A DNA stretch of 64,000 nucleotides from Malachius bipustulatus (GCA_910589415.1 OU342639.1:806001-870000); one strand, 5' to 3'. Positions 52,496-64,000 are shown, numbered from the stretch's first letter. Made by a program: numbers and translations. The notes: generated by a model from the letters alone, not told the origin.

Positions 52496-55400
52496 TATTA
52501 CGGCTTGTTTTTATTTTTTTTATTTTAGTTGCCTTTTGTTTATTACTATTTAGTCACTCCCCCTGGAGGCGCAGTGACGTAGATCTTCACTCGCCGGCGG
52601 TATATTATTTATTTGTTTGCTTTTTTTTGATATGGGCCATTTTGGGCCAGGTTATTTTATAAATGTTTTGTTTTTGTATTTACTTCTTGTGACAAACACG
52701 AACAACTAAATTATGTTGGAGCTTGATGACGACTTAATCTAGGGAAACACTAGGATATCGGTTACTCGGAAGAAAGACTCGGTTTCCCCACGCTGGGTGG
52801 CTATAGAATCAACACCAACGGGAAGCCGAGAGCACGCTATGAAGGTTCTACGCTCTCCATAGCAGGTTCCTTTCTTACTAGAAGATTTCATGATTCTGAA
52901 CTGATTGATTTTAAGACGTTATCTCTCTGAGACCTGCCAACTCCACGGCGCACACCCGTTCTTCAGCATGTTTGCTTCCGGAGACAGCCACCCCAATTCA
53001 ACGCTTCGAGAGTCGTAGAACTAGTCTCAGCGGAACGGGGCTACCCAAAATAGAGTGTCTATAGCAAACTACTTCAGTTCAGCCCTACAATCCAAAACAA
53101 ACTCTGTTTTAAGAACAGGGCCCCGGAAATTGCCAGTTAAAAGAGTGACATGGTCTTTTATGGAAATACTTTTCCTAAATTTTCTGAGAGCAGTTTAAAG
53201 AAGAAAGTAAATTATTTGAAGTAGTAAGTCAGGCGTGACTCACATCCTATTGTTGAAATAACAGTTCAGAATATTTTGGAAGCATTAGAAGTTCAAAGAA
53301 GCTTTTTGTTTCATCGCAATTCTTTTGAGCTTTTAGAAGTGTATTTTGACAGTTTCTATTGATGAAGTTTTGTTTCCTTGTCAAAAGAAGAATAATTTGT
53401 AGCTCTTGGCTAGGAATCATAATAGAAGTTGTTTGATGCTGATTAAAGCTCAAAGTGAGTCTAAACAATTAGACATGAGTAATGATGTCATTGTGCCTTG
53501 AGGCGAAATGTGTCTAAGGTTACGCTACAGGTTGGTAGCTATACATGATAAATATTTTCAACGGAATTGTACGTCGTAATTGAGATTATTGATTTTCCTA
53601 TTTTCTTCGAAGTCTATGATTAAACACATTCAGCTGGTAAAAAAAACATTATGTCAAATTGTCGTTTCGATGGTTTGTTTTTCTTATTTCAGGAAAAGAG
53701 ACCTTTCACCGTATCACTGTGTACCCTGCATCATGCTTATTGCATTTGCGGCAAACTATTCTAGTCAATCAGAGGCTCATTGGTTTCAAACTTCCCTAAG
53801 TGTGAGTGTCGAGTTACTCCTACCTTCGGAATAACAAACGACAAAGATAACCCATTAATATCCTTATCAACATTTCGAGAACGTATAGTTTCATATATGG
53901 ACAGGTGTTTTACATTCATTGCCCCACTCTCACACTCTTAACTACATCTACCTATCTACGTTTATTTCCATTCGCTGGCTTTATACACACGCTCTTCACA
54001 AATGGTTTTGCGAAAAGCCCCTGGCGGCATATATAAAGACACATACGTTCATTGGAGTATTGCCTTAAGTCCTGATTAATATTTTGGTTTAAATTAAGCC
54101 AAACTCCTTGTCGCGGTTTTTTATGAGAGAAACACCACAAATTTAACTTTTATCTTGGGAAAACTAGGTCGTTATAATTTTCTTTATACTTTGTCAAGAA
54201 TAATTGAGTTGATTTTTTTATGAATCGTATTTACGTTATTCATGTCATAGCCATTTGAGAGATACATAGACTACAGGCCCCACCCTGTACCTATGTGCTT
54301 TCTAGTTTCAATAAAGAACGTTGAATTTTCCTTAATTTTCACCACTTAGGTATGCTGTCATTTAACTCAAATTAATTTTGGTCCACTTGGACTAACTTTA
54401 ATAGTTTTGTTCAAATAGCATAATTAGCCGTATTTGGTGTCAAATAAATCATAATTATCATGGAACCTTGTTTGGTTACTATTATGTTATTCCTTGAATT
54501 AACCACTTTTGGGTTTATTAAATTATTTTGCTTGATAGTAAATTTTTAATGGTTAAATGTCATGTCGACAAATTTTAAATAGACACTTTATTCGTAATTT
54601 CCTTATTGTTTGACAATCAAAAAAAAATATCACTGTGGGTTTGTTTCATATAAATTTAAATTATTTCAGACTCCATATAAAAAGTTTATTAAATCTTCCC
54701 TTCAGTTGTTGTCATTTTACTGCTTTATTAAAATTCAGGGAAGTTAGCTTTTACCCTTTTTTAATTTTGATCACTTTAAAATAAAATGTTATGTAACAAT
54801 TTTTGCAACGCCAAGAAAATTCTCTTTCACTGAATCAAGTATAAAATGCTTTTAAAATAGGTTTAATTAATTTACTATTTTATTAGCAAGCTTTCCCTTC
54901 AGAATATGGAACTTATTATAGCGATATCTACTTATTGCATTTAATATAGTCATTTGGTCATAAAAGTAGGTCAATCCACACAACACCAAAACCAACATAT
55001 ACCATAGGAATTAATTAATTCCTCATTAATTATTTGTCACCCTCTCGGGATGGTAAGTTTAAAATAATAAAATAAAAAATAAACGAAAATAAATTACACG
55101 CTTTAGCGTGTAACATTAAATCAACAGATTAAATTCACAGTGAAAAATAATGAGATGCATTTCACTCTATGTTCCAACTTGACTCTTTTACTTCTTGCAC
55201 AGAAAAACTTTCAAGAGAAAATTTATTTAATTTGATTAAAATTTTAAAACATTTGCCAACAACAAACATTTTCTTCGTTTTGGCGCTTTTCCTTTGCTTA
55301 TTTCATGATTAGATAATTTCGATATGATTCTATTTATTTGTAATTTGTTGAGTATTTAAATTTAAGGTTTGAATAAAACTACCTCTTCAACAAATTAAAT

Positions 55401-55560
55401 AAGTTGATTTGCTAATCAATTTGGTTTATTGAGGTCATAGTTGAAAGATTGAGCTTTTGCATTAATTAAAACAATCTGACCTGGTATAAATCCCATGACG
55501 TTGATCCGTCGGTTCTTATTTCCGCAATTGGGGTTGTCCTGCCTCTCCTCCGTGTTATCA
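52496..55560. other. AT-rich DNA downstream of the gypsy element
   Basis: Continues the sequence interrupted at 45713. 52690-53120 is less AT-rich but shows no ORF or known element. Nothing else recognised. Confidence 0.4.
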
Positions 55561-57230
55561 GTCTAGATCCCCCTGGAATTTCCATCTAATTCGCATTCTC
55601 TGGTTTCTAACGGGGCGCCGTCTTGAAGCAGCACAGGCTTTGTGGACTGGACTCCGGGAACGCCCGCGGCGGCAACAGGTGTCGTCGGTTTTCCCTTCAT
55701 TCGCTGATATACTCTTTGGCAAACTTCACCGAATTTCACAAAGTCGCGGAAACTCACTGACTCTACGAAATTGCCCTTTTATAGTAAGTCATTGTTTATT
55801 ATTCACTCGAGGGACAATTATTGACTTAATCTCCGTTTTCAATACCGTTAGGTTATTGCGATTAATTAATATTTCGTAATCTCTCGAAACACTCACTTTA
55901 AACTTTTTCAACTTATACTTTATTTAAATTTTAATCCCTCTTATTTCATTACTTCTAGAATTCCCAACTCCACGTCTTTCCATTTCAAACCCCTTGGCCG
56001 AAGTCTTTTTTCTTCTCCCTTTCCTGTTTCTTCAAATTTTTCTATCCCTTCCTCAAAACTCCTTTAATTTTAATTCGTCCTTTTCTTCCACCCTCTTCTC
56101 TGAATCCGCCAATCACAGAGCCTCCGACCTTCTCCTCTCTTTCTAACGTGTCTCTTGATTTTTTTTCACCACCCGTAAGCTGGCGCCCTCTGCCGTCAAG
56201 TCCTGAATATAACTCGACCGCTTATTCTCACGTTCTCGACCCCGTTTCTCTTGTGCCGTATTCAAAGGCATCAAGGACATTTTCTTCCCTTAGTCATGCT
56301 TGTAAACTTAATTGGCCACTTCCGCCCTTTGGCCGCTGCGTCAGAGGAGGTTGATTTATTTATTTATTTAGTCCGGTTGTTTATTAAAGCTCTTTTCATA
56401 GCTGGGCATTTTTTATTTATTTATGACGGTTGGCACTTTCCATCATCGAGTATAAATGTATTATGTAGAATTTTAAGATGTGGGCCAAGTTTATTTTATT
56501 CGAGAGAAAAATAAATCTAATCGATGGTCTTTTTCGGGACCAAAGTGCATTTTATTTCTTTATTACCCTTTTCTTTCTGGCACTTCCTGTGTATTTTCAG
56601 TTTCCCACGTTCTCTATTTTACAAAGGTATTTCTTAGAAATGCTGCCCGGTTGTTTCTAATTATTTACTTAATTAGTGATATTTAATTCGGAACTCGATT
56701 CGAAGCTTTCGGGGAATGTTATTAACTGAATAATAACGAAAAAAAATTTCTGCATAGGCTAGGGGTCGGTATATTTCAGGATTCTCTAAATTTTATGTCT
56801 TAGTTGAAAATTGAATAAAATAAAATTTAAATTTATCACAGTTTTTTATTGTGCTAATAAATGAAAATTATGAAAACGCTTATATACAGTGAAGAACTAT
56901 TTCTTCAGGATTTTATAAATTCTAACCAGGCATAAAACAGTGAAAAGAAGAATAAAATTTCTTTTATTCTTAGTAAAATATAAAAAATAAAATTTATTTG
57001 AATATTTAATATTCAGAGTGAATGATTTTTATTCTTTAGGATTTTGTAAGTTCCATTGTGCTTTCGGTACCGAGTTAGTAAAATAAATAATAAAAACAAA
57101 TAAATAATTGAAATTTTTTACAATTTTAATATTATGCTGATGGAATAAAATTAAAAAATACTTTAAAATACAGAGTGAATGACTTTTTAGAAATTTTAGA
57201 AATATCTATGTACTCAAAGTTGGAAAAAAA
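55561..57230. other. AT-rich DNA with one weak ORF
   Basis: A minus-strand frame at 55563-55757 (DFVKFGEVCQRVYQRMKGKP, Pro/Ala-rich after) looks protein-like but has no neighbouring coding segments; it may be a fragment of a retroelement gag or an exon. The rest is pyrimidine-rich or AT-rich without features. Confidence 0.35.
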
Positions 57231-57410
57231 TTGAACTTTATTAAATTTAATAATATGACACTTGGGATCTTTAAAAATTATTCTAAAGATGCGCGAATCA
57301 CTTCAAATTTTATGATAGTAAAAATCAGACTTATAATAATAACTATCATTTTCAAATCTTTCAACTCCCCACTCTTATCATATTCTAATATTCCCCTTGC
57401 TTCATCTAGC

Positions 57411-57423
57411 GTCTATAAATACC
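57411..57423 (+). promoter_or_regulatory. TATA box of the linear-cassette PolB gene
   Basis: GTCTATAAATACC, about 30-40 bases before the ATG at 57451; same position as in the palindrome copies. Confidence 0.6.
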
Positions 57424-57450
57424 CGTGCAAGGACCGAGAGTGCGTAAACG

Positions 57451-60400
57451 ATGGCGAACAAATGTTCTAGATGTTTGACCGTGTATGGGAACCAAGCGGC
57501 ATTGTTCAACCACCTCGAGCAGGGGTGCAAGAGACCGCTGGCAACTCGAGCATCAGGTAATGTGATAAATATTTTAAAATAATGGTGAATTAAAATAATT
57601 ATTTAGCAGCTTCAACAAGTCGCACTATGGATGATGTGGCCACACCTGCAAAGAGGCAAAAACTCGCAACCAACTCTGCTCGTAAGTTTCGCATATGTAC
57701 ACTGCATTATTTTCCAAATTCATATCTGAACATTTTATTTTAGCAAATTTGCTGTACTGCAACGCTTGCCAGCTGCAAGTTCCAGGCAACGCATACGCTG
57801 CACATATTCGGACCAATAAACATAAGAGTCATTTCTGGAAGGCAGAAAGTGGGCGTGTGCAAGTGAGTAGTACAGCGTACGGTGGCAGGTTAGCGAGTTA
57901 CAGAGTAAGTAGTGACGAAAAGCGTATTAGTGTTGACGAATTCATGAGTGATGTGCGAGCAGACATTATAGCGTTACTTGAAAATGAACTGGTGAAAAAC
58001 GGACCTTTTAAAGTAAATTTAGAGCTGTTTGGTATTTATTATCTACCAAGTAAGGACATTAGAGAAGTAAAGTCGTTTATTTTTAGTAATAGAGTAGTGT
58101 GTGCCTCAACTAGCTTAGATAGTTTGTATATAGATATAGTTAGCGGGTTTGATCAAAAAACATCTGAATTCCTAGAGCGGGATTCCGGATGGATTTTGGA
58201 ACAATTTATACATGTAGAAGTCTATGTTAATAAATTTAATCCGCTTAAAGGCAGTTCGTATGTACCGCTACCTCCAAGCATACAAAAGAAAAAAGCTGTT
58301 ATAAATATTCAAAATAATGACGAATACTGTTTCGCATGGAGCTTGGTAGCAGCTATTTGCGAACCGACAGGTAAAGTAGATCGGGTGTTGTCATATCCAC
58401 ATTTTTCAACAGTGCTCGACTTCACAGGCATAAGTTTTCCTCTCGCGTTGAAAGACATACCTAAATTTGAAACGCAAAATAATATTTCAGTTAACGTTTA
58501 TGGCCTGGAAAAAATTTATATTGACAGTTTCGAGAGGTATCAAATAGTAGGCCCATTACACTATTCGGAACGCAAACGAGCCCGACACATGTAAATTTGT
58601 TACTAATAGATAATTCAGAAGGCATGCAACATTATTGTTACATTAAGAATTTGTCACGCCTAATTTCAAACCAAATTTCAAAACATCGGTGTAAAATATA
58701 TTTTTGTGATTCCTGTTTACAATATTTCAGTTCGGCAGAGATACTTGCCAGTCACAAAGAGCACGACTGCAGTCATGTAGCCGTCATACTTCCTACCATT
58801 GGTGAGAGGAAGGATAAACTCGGCCGTCAAGTGCCTACTAATTTTTTTAAATTTGAAAATTATCAAAAGCAGTTGAGAGTGCCTTTTGTTGTCTTTGGTG
58901 ATTTTGAATGCCTGCTGAAAAATGTGGAGCAAGCAGATAACCCTACTACAGACACATACACAGTTAAAAAGTATGAACATATCCCTTTTTCATTCGCGTA
59001 CTATATAAAATGTTCTTTCGATGACTCATTGTCAAAATTCGAAATTTATACCGGCCTAGATGCACCTCAAATGTTTGTGACTAAATTAGAAAACGATTTA
59101 CAGCGCATCTACCACGATTTTTTGAAACCTGTTGTCCCTATGAAGGCACTAACACCTCAGCAAGAGGATTCTTATAGAAATGCCACAGCGTGTCGTATCT
59201 GTGAGGAGAGTTTCACATTATCAGATGTTAAAGTTCGCGATCACTGCCACCTCACTGGCCTATATCGCGGACCGTCACCTGCAACATCAACTATAAAGTT
59301 CCAAAATTTGTTCCGATACTGTTCCACAACCTAAAAAACTATGATGCTCACATCTTGATTAAACATTTAGCACCCAATGGTGAGTGAATCGATATTATCC
59401 CTTGCAACTTTGAAAAATATGTATCATTCACTAAATTCCTTCACGTCGACACTGTTAGTGATTCTCGAGGTCAGTCACGTGATGTACACCTGCAGCTTCG
59501 GTTCCTCGACAGTTTCCAATTTTTATCATCATCTTTAGAAACTCTTGCAGGCAATTTAGATTCTAATCAGTGTCGAGAAGCAAGAAAAGCGTATCCTGAC
59601 GATACTGAATTCTCATATGTTCGTCAAAAGGGTGTCATGCCATATTCATATCTTGACGATATTTCCAAGCTGCAAGAGACTAGACTACCATGTCGTGGTC
59701 GATTTTATGATGAATTGAACCAGGAGCGCGTTAGTGATGAGGACTTTCAACGCGCTCGATCAGTCTGGGATGCTTTTCACTGTCAAACTCTGGGCGATTA
59801 TTGTGATTTATATCTTAAATCAGACGTTCTCCTCCTAGCAGATGTTTTCGAAAATTATCGAGATCTCTGCTTGTCCACATATCATTTAGATCCCGCCCAT
59901 TACTACACGGCTCCTGGTTTGAGTTGGGACGCCATGTTGAGGTTTACTAAAGTGAAGCTAGAACTCCTCACCGATATCGACATGCTGCATTTTTTTAAGA
60001 AGGGTATTCGCGGTGGATGCAGCACCTGTGTGAAGAGAAAGGCCGAAGCTAACAATCCCTTCTGTGAAAATTATAATCCAGCTAGTGAGACCGAATATAT
60101 CATGTACTTAGACATGTCGAATATGTACGGTGCCAGCATGCAACGAGTCCTACCAAGGGAGGACTTCGCATGGATGACCAGACAGGAGATTGATGAAATT
60201 GATTTAGACGCTCTCTCTTCAGATTCATCCGTCGGTTATGTTTTCGAAGTCGATCTCGAATATCCTGAATCGCTTCACGATGAACACAATGATTTCCCTT
60301 TCTGTCCGGAAAACATAGTTCCTCCCGGGGGGAAGCATTCCAAACTTATTCAAAATTTACAAAATAAAAATAAGTATATCATCAGAGCTGGGCAAAGTAC

Positions 60401-62433
60401 CCGCTAAAAGTACTTCAAGTATCAAGTACTAAGTACTGCATCAGATAGTAACTTCATCAAGTACCAAGTACTTTCGGTAACGAAAAGTACTTCAAGTATC
60501 AAGTACCTTCATTCAGTACTTGCAATTTTGGGTGCAAGTATTACTTTAGTTGAATGAAAAGTACTTGAAGTACATTTAGTTACTTCAAGTACTTGAAGTA
60601 CTTTTAGTTACTTCAAGTACTTCAGTAACAATTAATTCTACATTTATTGATAAAAAACGTACTTTAGTAGGTAGGTATGTATGGTGACTGCCCTTTAACT
60701 AACAGAATATTTTCAAGCAAATATTAAAATATCATCAACCAATCCCCTTCTTGAGTGTTAACTACATTACCCTTTCATCTCTCATGATAATATAATAGAC
60801 TACTCTGTCTGCCTTCAGGCTCTTAACGGAATTCATAAATAAAATTTTTGGATATTATTTTCTCCATTGCTAATAATTGCTCTAATTATAATATTTACTT
60901 AATAAATACATAATTGCATTTACCTACTTACTAAATATTGCATTACTTTACCTAGGTACATAAGAAATTTTCACCACAGTACCAATAAGGATCAATGAAG
61001 AATGACATTACTTGTTTCCAGCTACCAACTACATTTAAAGTAGTTAGGTTTGGAAGTACTTGAAGTTATTTTGAAAGTACTTGAAGTTATTTTGAAAGTA
61101 CTTCAAGTACTTTTGAAAGTACTTGAAGTATTTTTGAAAGTACTTGAAGTTCTTTTGGAAGTACTTGAAGTACTTTTGAAAGTACTTCAAGTGGAAAATG
61201 TACTTCAAGTATTTTTGTAAGTACTTCAAGTAACTTTATTGAGCAACAAGTACTGATTCCAAGTACTATTTCTTATAGACCTGCAAGTACCATTTCTCGG
61301 AGGTACTTGAAGTACAAAATTGTACTTGGAGTACTTTCCAAGTACTTTTACTTGAAGTACTGCCCAGCTCTGTATATCATACATTATTTAAATTTGAAAC
61401 AATGCTTATCCCACGGATTGAAATTGAAACAAATTCATAGAGCCATTAAATTTCGTCAATCAGCCTGGCTGAAGCCGTATATCGACCTAAACACAACTCT
61501 CAGGAATTCGGATAAAAATTCTTTTGAAAGGGATATGTTCAAACTTATGATTAACAGTATCTATGGCAAAACGATGGAAAATGTGGAAAATCGGGTTAAC
61601 ATCAAGTTGGTTACCCAATATGCCGCCACCGGTCATAAGCTGGGGGTGGAAAATTATATTTCGAGACCAAGTTTCAAATCATTGAAAATATTTCAAGATA
61701 ATTTGGTAGCCGTCGAGCTAAAAAAAACTTTTATGTTCACTATAATAAGCCCATATATGTCGGGTTTTCCATATTAGATATATCTAAAACCCTCATCTAC
61801 GACTTCTTTTACGGATACCTTAAGAACTTGTACGGTAAAAATGTATCTCTGCTGTATACTGATACGGATAGTTTAATCATTTCCGTAAAAACACTAAATT
61901 TTTATGACATGAAAGAAAATATCGACAAATTTGACACGTCAAATTATCCTGTTGATAATGTTCACAATATACCTCGAAACAAGTCAGTCATTGGTCGCAT
62001 GAAGGATGAGTTTTCCGGACGTGCAATAGATACATTGTACGGTACAGGTTCCAAAGCCTATTACGTGAAGGCGGGCGATGATGAGGTAAAAAAGGCTAAG
62101 GGAATGAAGAAGAGTTCCGTTAAGCAACAGTTGACGATGGCACATTATAGAGATGTGTTAGAGAGAGGTACCAGCGTATATTGCACGATGCATACCTTTC
62201 GATCTATAAATCATACAATTTTTACAAATTATCAACGCAAAGTGGCACTATCGCATTTCGATGACAAGCTTTTTTTGATTCAAGGTTCCTTCCAAAGTTT
62301 AGCTTGGGGCCACAAAGATATATCTAATAATGGAGAAGGGGCCGCCCCGCCCGACGAGGAGACTGACGAATTTCCACATAATCTGTCAGGCCTTATAGAT
62401 CTTATGAAATTGGCATTGGAGAATAAATTATAA
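57451..62433 (+). pseudogene. Spliced family B DNA polymerase (protein-primed type), disrupted
   Basis: Exons 57451-57556, 57610-57681 and from 57744 obey GT-AG rules. The N-terminus has a Cys/His finger (KCSRC ... LFNHLEQGC). Exon 3 shows a region with NNDEYCFAWSLVAAI, an exonuclease motif (FGDFECLL, ~58895), an endonuclease-VII-like CRICEE ... HCHLTGLYRG block, LKSDVLLLADVFENYRDLC, polymerase motif A (YLDMSNMYGASM, ~60104), motif B (KLMINSIYGKTMENV, ~61545), motif C (LLYTDTDSLII, ~61850) and KDEFSG. This is the Polinton/adintovirus-like PolB group. Lesions: frameshift ~58570-58600, frameshift ~59265-59280, TGA at 59385-59387, a 990-bp hAT insertion at 60383, frameshift ~61740. All motifs remain, so it decayed recently. 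It stands before the 244-aa gene, as in the palindrome. Confidence 0.9.
60383..61372. mobile_element. hAT-type non-autonomous element inside PolB
   Basis: Ends CAGAGCTGGGCAAAGTAC and GTACTGCCCAGCTCTG are inverted repeats, with an 8-bp target duplication TATATCAT (60375-60382, 61373-61380), which is diagnostic for hAT elements. Much of the interior consists of AAGTACTTGAAGTAC-like repeats in both orientations around an AT-rich centre (60640-61010). No transposase gene. The polymerase frame continues correctly after the 998 added bases. Confidence 0.92.
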
Positions 62434-62459
62434 GTGGTGGGAGTAGGTGATATATATAA
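62433..62459 (+). promoter_or_regulatory. GGTGGGAG + TATA module before the 244-aa gene (linear copy)
   Basis: AGTGGTGGGAGTAGG is followed by TGATATATATAAC, starting at the PolB stop codon and 35-60 bases before the ATG at 62495. Confidence 0.55.
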
Positions 62460-62494
62460 CAATGTTTCAACTTCATGCTCTTCAGTATGCTACC

Positions 62495-63229
62495 ATGAGC
62501 GGGTTAGATTTATCAGTGTTGTTTGATTACATTACTTCTACTTATGATTTGTATAAAAATCAGTTGAAAGATGAAATTTTGTATAATATTAGTGATAGTA
62601 ATTTTTTATTTAATTTACTTTTATCAAAGATTGTTGTACCAGATGAAGCTTTTAAGTGGATTGTAAATAGAGCAGAATCGAATTTAACTATTATAAATTC
62701 CGTCTTAGAAAATAGAATTAAGTTTGATAAGAAATATGATCAGATTGTAAGTATTTTAAGTGATAGTGAATTTGAAAACCTAAGTTGTAAACTGGCATAC
62801 GGTTTGTTACTTCGTAACGGTTTAAGACTATCATTGTATGAAAAGCACTTCTTTTTCACTTTATTAACCAATAAGAAATCATATGACTGGGAAGAAGAAT
62901 ACGAGTTGAAGAATATTTTCACCAGATATAAGCAGGTGCATCACTTTATTGATAAATTAATTTGTGAAGCTATCCAGTATGCCGATAGCAGTCTACTCAA
63001 AAACGTAATTAAAGCCGCTGCTGAATATGATATAAAATATGTGTTCGATCCCAACACCCCGTCACATGCAAATTTGCTGTCCTGGTTGAAACGAAATATT
63101 GTAAAAGGTTGCTCCGGAGAAGAAAATAAATTGGGATGGGTGTGTGGACCCGATTCAGCGAGATGGCCCTCGACGCATCTCAAAGACTATATCGATACAC
63201 TTGCTTGCTTGTATACAATTATGTCTTGA
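62495..63229 (+). CDS. Unknown 244-aa cassette protein (linear copy)
   Basis: Intact, the same length as the palindrome copies. The start chosen (MSGLDLSVL) is the one conserved in all copies; an in-frame ATG lies upstream (62463), which would add about ten residues. N-terminal two thirds are clearly diverged from the palindrome protein, whereas the last ~75 residues are almost the same (EAIQYADSS, SWLKRNIVKGCSGEE, WPSTHLKDYIDTLA). The gene stayed open although PolB beside it decayed, which may indicate selection or recent decay. Function unknown. Confidence 0.8.
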   Translation: MSGLDLSVLFDYITSTYDLYKNQLKDEILYNISDSNFLFNLLLSKIVVPDEAFKWIVNRAESNLTIINSVLENRIKFDKKYDQIVSILSDSEFENLSCKLAYGLLLRNGLRLSLYEKHFFFTLLTNKKSYDWEEEYELKNIFTRYKQVHHFIDKLICEAIQYADSSLLKNVIKAAAEYDIKYVFDPNTPSHANLLSWLKRNIVKGCSGEENKLGWVCGPDSARWPSTHLKDYIDTLACLYTIMS

Positions 63230-63314
63230 ATTCGTTGCGAAAAATATTTAATCCGTTTCTATAATTTTCTAATGTAAAAAGTCATTGTAATCATCCAAAG
63301 ATGAACTTGTTTTA

Positions 63315-63356
63315 ACCTTGAAATTGTATATATGGTGGGGGAAACCTCTATATAAG
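63315..63356 (+). promoter_or_regulatory. ACCTTGAAA + GGTGGGGG + TATA module before the 100-aa gene
   Basis: ACCTTGAAATTG, TATGGTGGGGGAAACC and TCTATATAAGTG follow each other about 80 bases before the ATG at 63432. It is nearly identical to 2141-2183. Confidence 0.65.
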
Positions 63357-63431
63357 TGTAAGTCGAAGTTGTAAAGAACAGTAGCTGTGAAGCAGTCGTA
63401 GTGTCTACGTTTGAGCAATAGTGAGTTAATC

Positions 63432-63734
63432 ATGGCATGTTCCAAGCAACAGTTGATCTTAGTGAATCAGAAAAGATACCATTTGAATAAATCCTGTGCA
63501 AAATACGTGTCAATTGGATTATCATATGAAGATGGATTCCAGCCCTGCATAACATTAAATAGTTGCAAAGCTCCACCTGTTGTGTTTTGTGAACATGATT
63601 GGAGAGAATTTCTAAAACATCGTGATGAAATGGAGAATTATTTTTATTGTTCAACATACTTCGATCCCATCGTTACTCCCTCTCCTCGACTACAGAATCG
63701 ATATGTTGAAGAAGCAAGATTTTCTGAAATATAA
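63432..63734 (+). CDS. Unknown 100-aa cassette protein
   Basis: Starts MACSKQQLILVNQKRYH behind a well-preserved promoter. Contains Cys/His residues (SCAKYV, PVVFCEHDWREFLKHRDEM) but no recognisable family signature. The gene is absent from the palindrome, where a MITE follows the promoter. Its last ~110 bases overlap the next ORF in another frame. Either two overlapping genes or one gene with a frameshift; the second frame is the one conserved in the palindrome core. Confidence 0.55.
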   Translation: MACSKQQLILVNQKRYHLNKSCAKYVSIGLSYEDGFQPCITLNSCKAPPVVFCEHDWREFLKHRDEMENYFYCSTYFDPIVTPSPRLQNRYVEEARFSEI

Positions 63735-63924
63735 TCAATCGCAACTGGCGGTTGCAAGAAGTGAACGTGCTGGCGACATTGCCAGGTTGATTTTTATGAA
63801 GCTTTCGCCGCCGACGAATCCCAATTCAGAAAACGTTAGTACTATGATGGAAATTCTCCTGCAGTATCCAAGTTTACCAGATTTTGAGAGCAAGTATTAT
63901 GACAACTATGCAGCAAACTACTAA
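63625..63924 (+). CDS. Overlapping 99-aa cassette ORF
   Basis: Open from an ATG at 63625 (or a later Met) to 63924. The part after 63735, SQLAVARSERAGDIARLIFM and onward, is conserved in the palindrome core fragments (3014-3108, 3240-3334) with mostly tolerated changes in this frame, so this frame is coding. The first third overlaps the 100-aa ORF. It ends one base before the next start codon (63926). Unknown function. Confidence 0.5.
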   Translation: MKWRIIFIVQHTSIPSLLPLLDYRIDMLKKQDFLKYNQSQLAVARSERAGDIARLIFMKLSPPTNPNSENVSTMMEILLQYPSLPDFESKYYDNYAANY

Positions 63925-63925
63925 G

Positions 63926-64000
63926 ATGCGTGTCACCTTCAAAGAAGAAAACAATCGAGTACATAATATGATTGTTTGGCAGTTTGCCCACCGTCAAGCC
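63926..64000 (+). CDS. Start of a further cassette gene, cut by the window end
   Basis: An open frame starting MRVTFKEENNRVHNMIVWQF begins two bases after the previous stop and runs out of the window. The tight spacing suggests a compact viral-type gene arrangement. Product unknown. Confidence 0.4.
   Translation, partial: MRVTFKEENNRVHNMIVWQFAHRQA

Noticed and set aside
61044..61229. Minus-strand ORF with YFQKYFKYFQK repeats
   Set aside because: Translation of the AAGTACTTGAAG repeats of the hAT element.
57451..62433. PolB as an intact functional polymerase
   Set aside because: Although all motifs remain, frameshifts, a TGA and a hAT insertion interrupt it.
1..64000. CRISPR array, tRNA or rRNA genes
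   Set aside because: The tandem repeats found have no regular unique spacers, and no cloverleaf or rRNA core sequence was recognised.

Overview
This is eukaryotic, almost certainly insect, DNA: AT-rich, intron-bearing, and dominated by transposable elements and virus-like gene cassettes. Frequent TAGGTACCTA-type strings, LINE tails ending in ATTATT repeats and the mix of piggyBac, Merlin, hAT and foldback elements suggest a hemipteran such as an aphid relative, but no host gene is recognised that would prove this. No rRNA, tRNA or CRISPR array was seen.

The most interesting material is a virus-like gene cassette present twice. At 57.2-64.0 kb it lies in linear order: a spliced protein-primed-type family B DNA polymerase (PolB) with an N-terminal zinc finger, then an unknown 244-aa protein, then two short overlapping reading frames and the start of another gene that leaves the window. 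At 1-6.35 kb the same cassette, with most of PolB deleted, forms a nearly perfect giant palindrome (positions x and 6348-x match). The right arm continues into a 292-aa protein gene (minus strand) and a divergent 104-aa gene. A further pair of genes at 40.4-41.25 kb (122 aa plus a Cys-rich protein with a perfectly phased -1 slippery site) has the same kind of promoter, GGTGGGG followed by a TATA box, and is preceded by a dense array of TCAAGGTCA-like sites. A matching inverted array lies at 11.0-12.0 kb and a smaller one at 42.9 kb.

7.6-16.5 kb holds AT-rich DNA, a 154-bp duplication, a 14-bp minisatellite, the 11-12 kb array and a complex repeat of about 1.2 kb with a foldback element inside. 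18.5-31 kb holds a degenerate piggyBac transposase, a DNA transposon with a solo LTR inserted in it, a 275-bp MITE, foldback elements and a deleted piggyBac element carrying a nested foldback element. 31.5-34.8 kb is a 5'-truncated LINE inserted into the C-terminal coding region of another LINE. 35.9-36.8 kb is another foldback element and 38.16-38.82 kb a Merlin (IS1595-like) transposase 5' half.

45.7-52.5 kb is a complete Ty3/gypsy retrotransposon with apparently identical 928-bp LTRs, a TATT target duplication, a lysine-tRNA-type primer site, gag, a -1 frameshift site, pol and an unknown third ORF. It is flanked by AT-rich DNA without recognisable genes. The PolB copy at 57-62 kb is broken by frameshifts, a stop codon and a 990-bp hAT-type element, so it is a fossil; the palindromic copy keeps intact reading frames for the non-polymerase genes.
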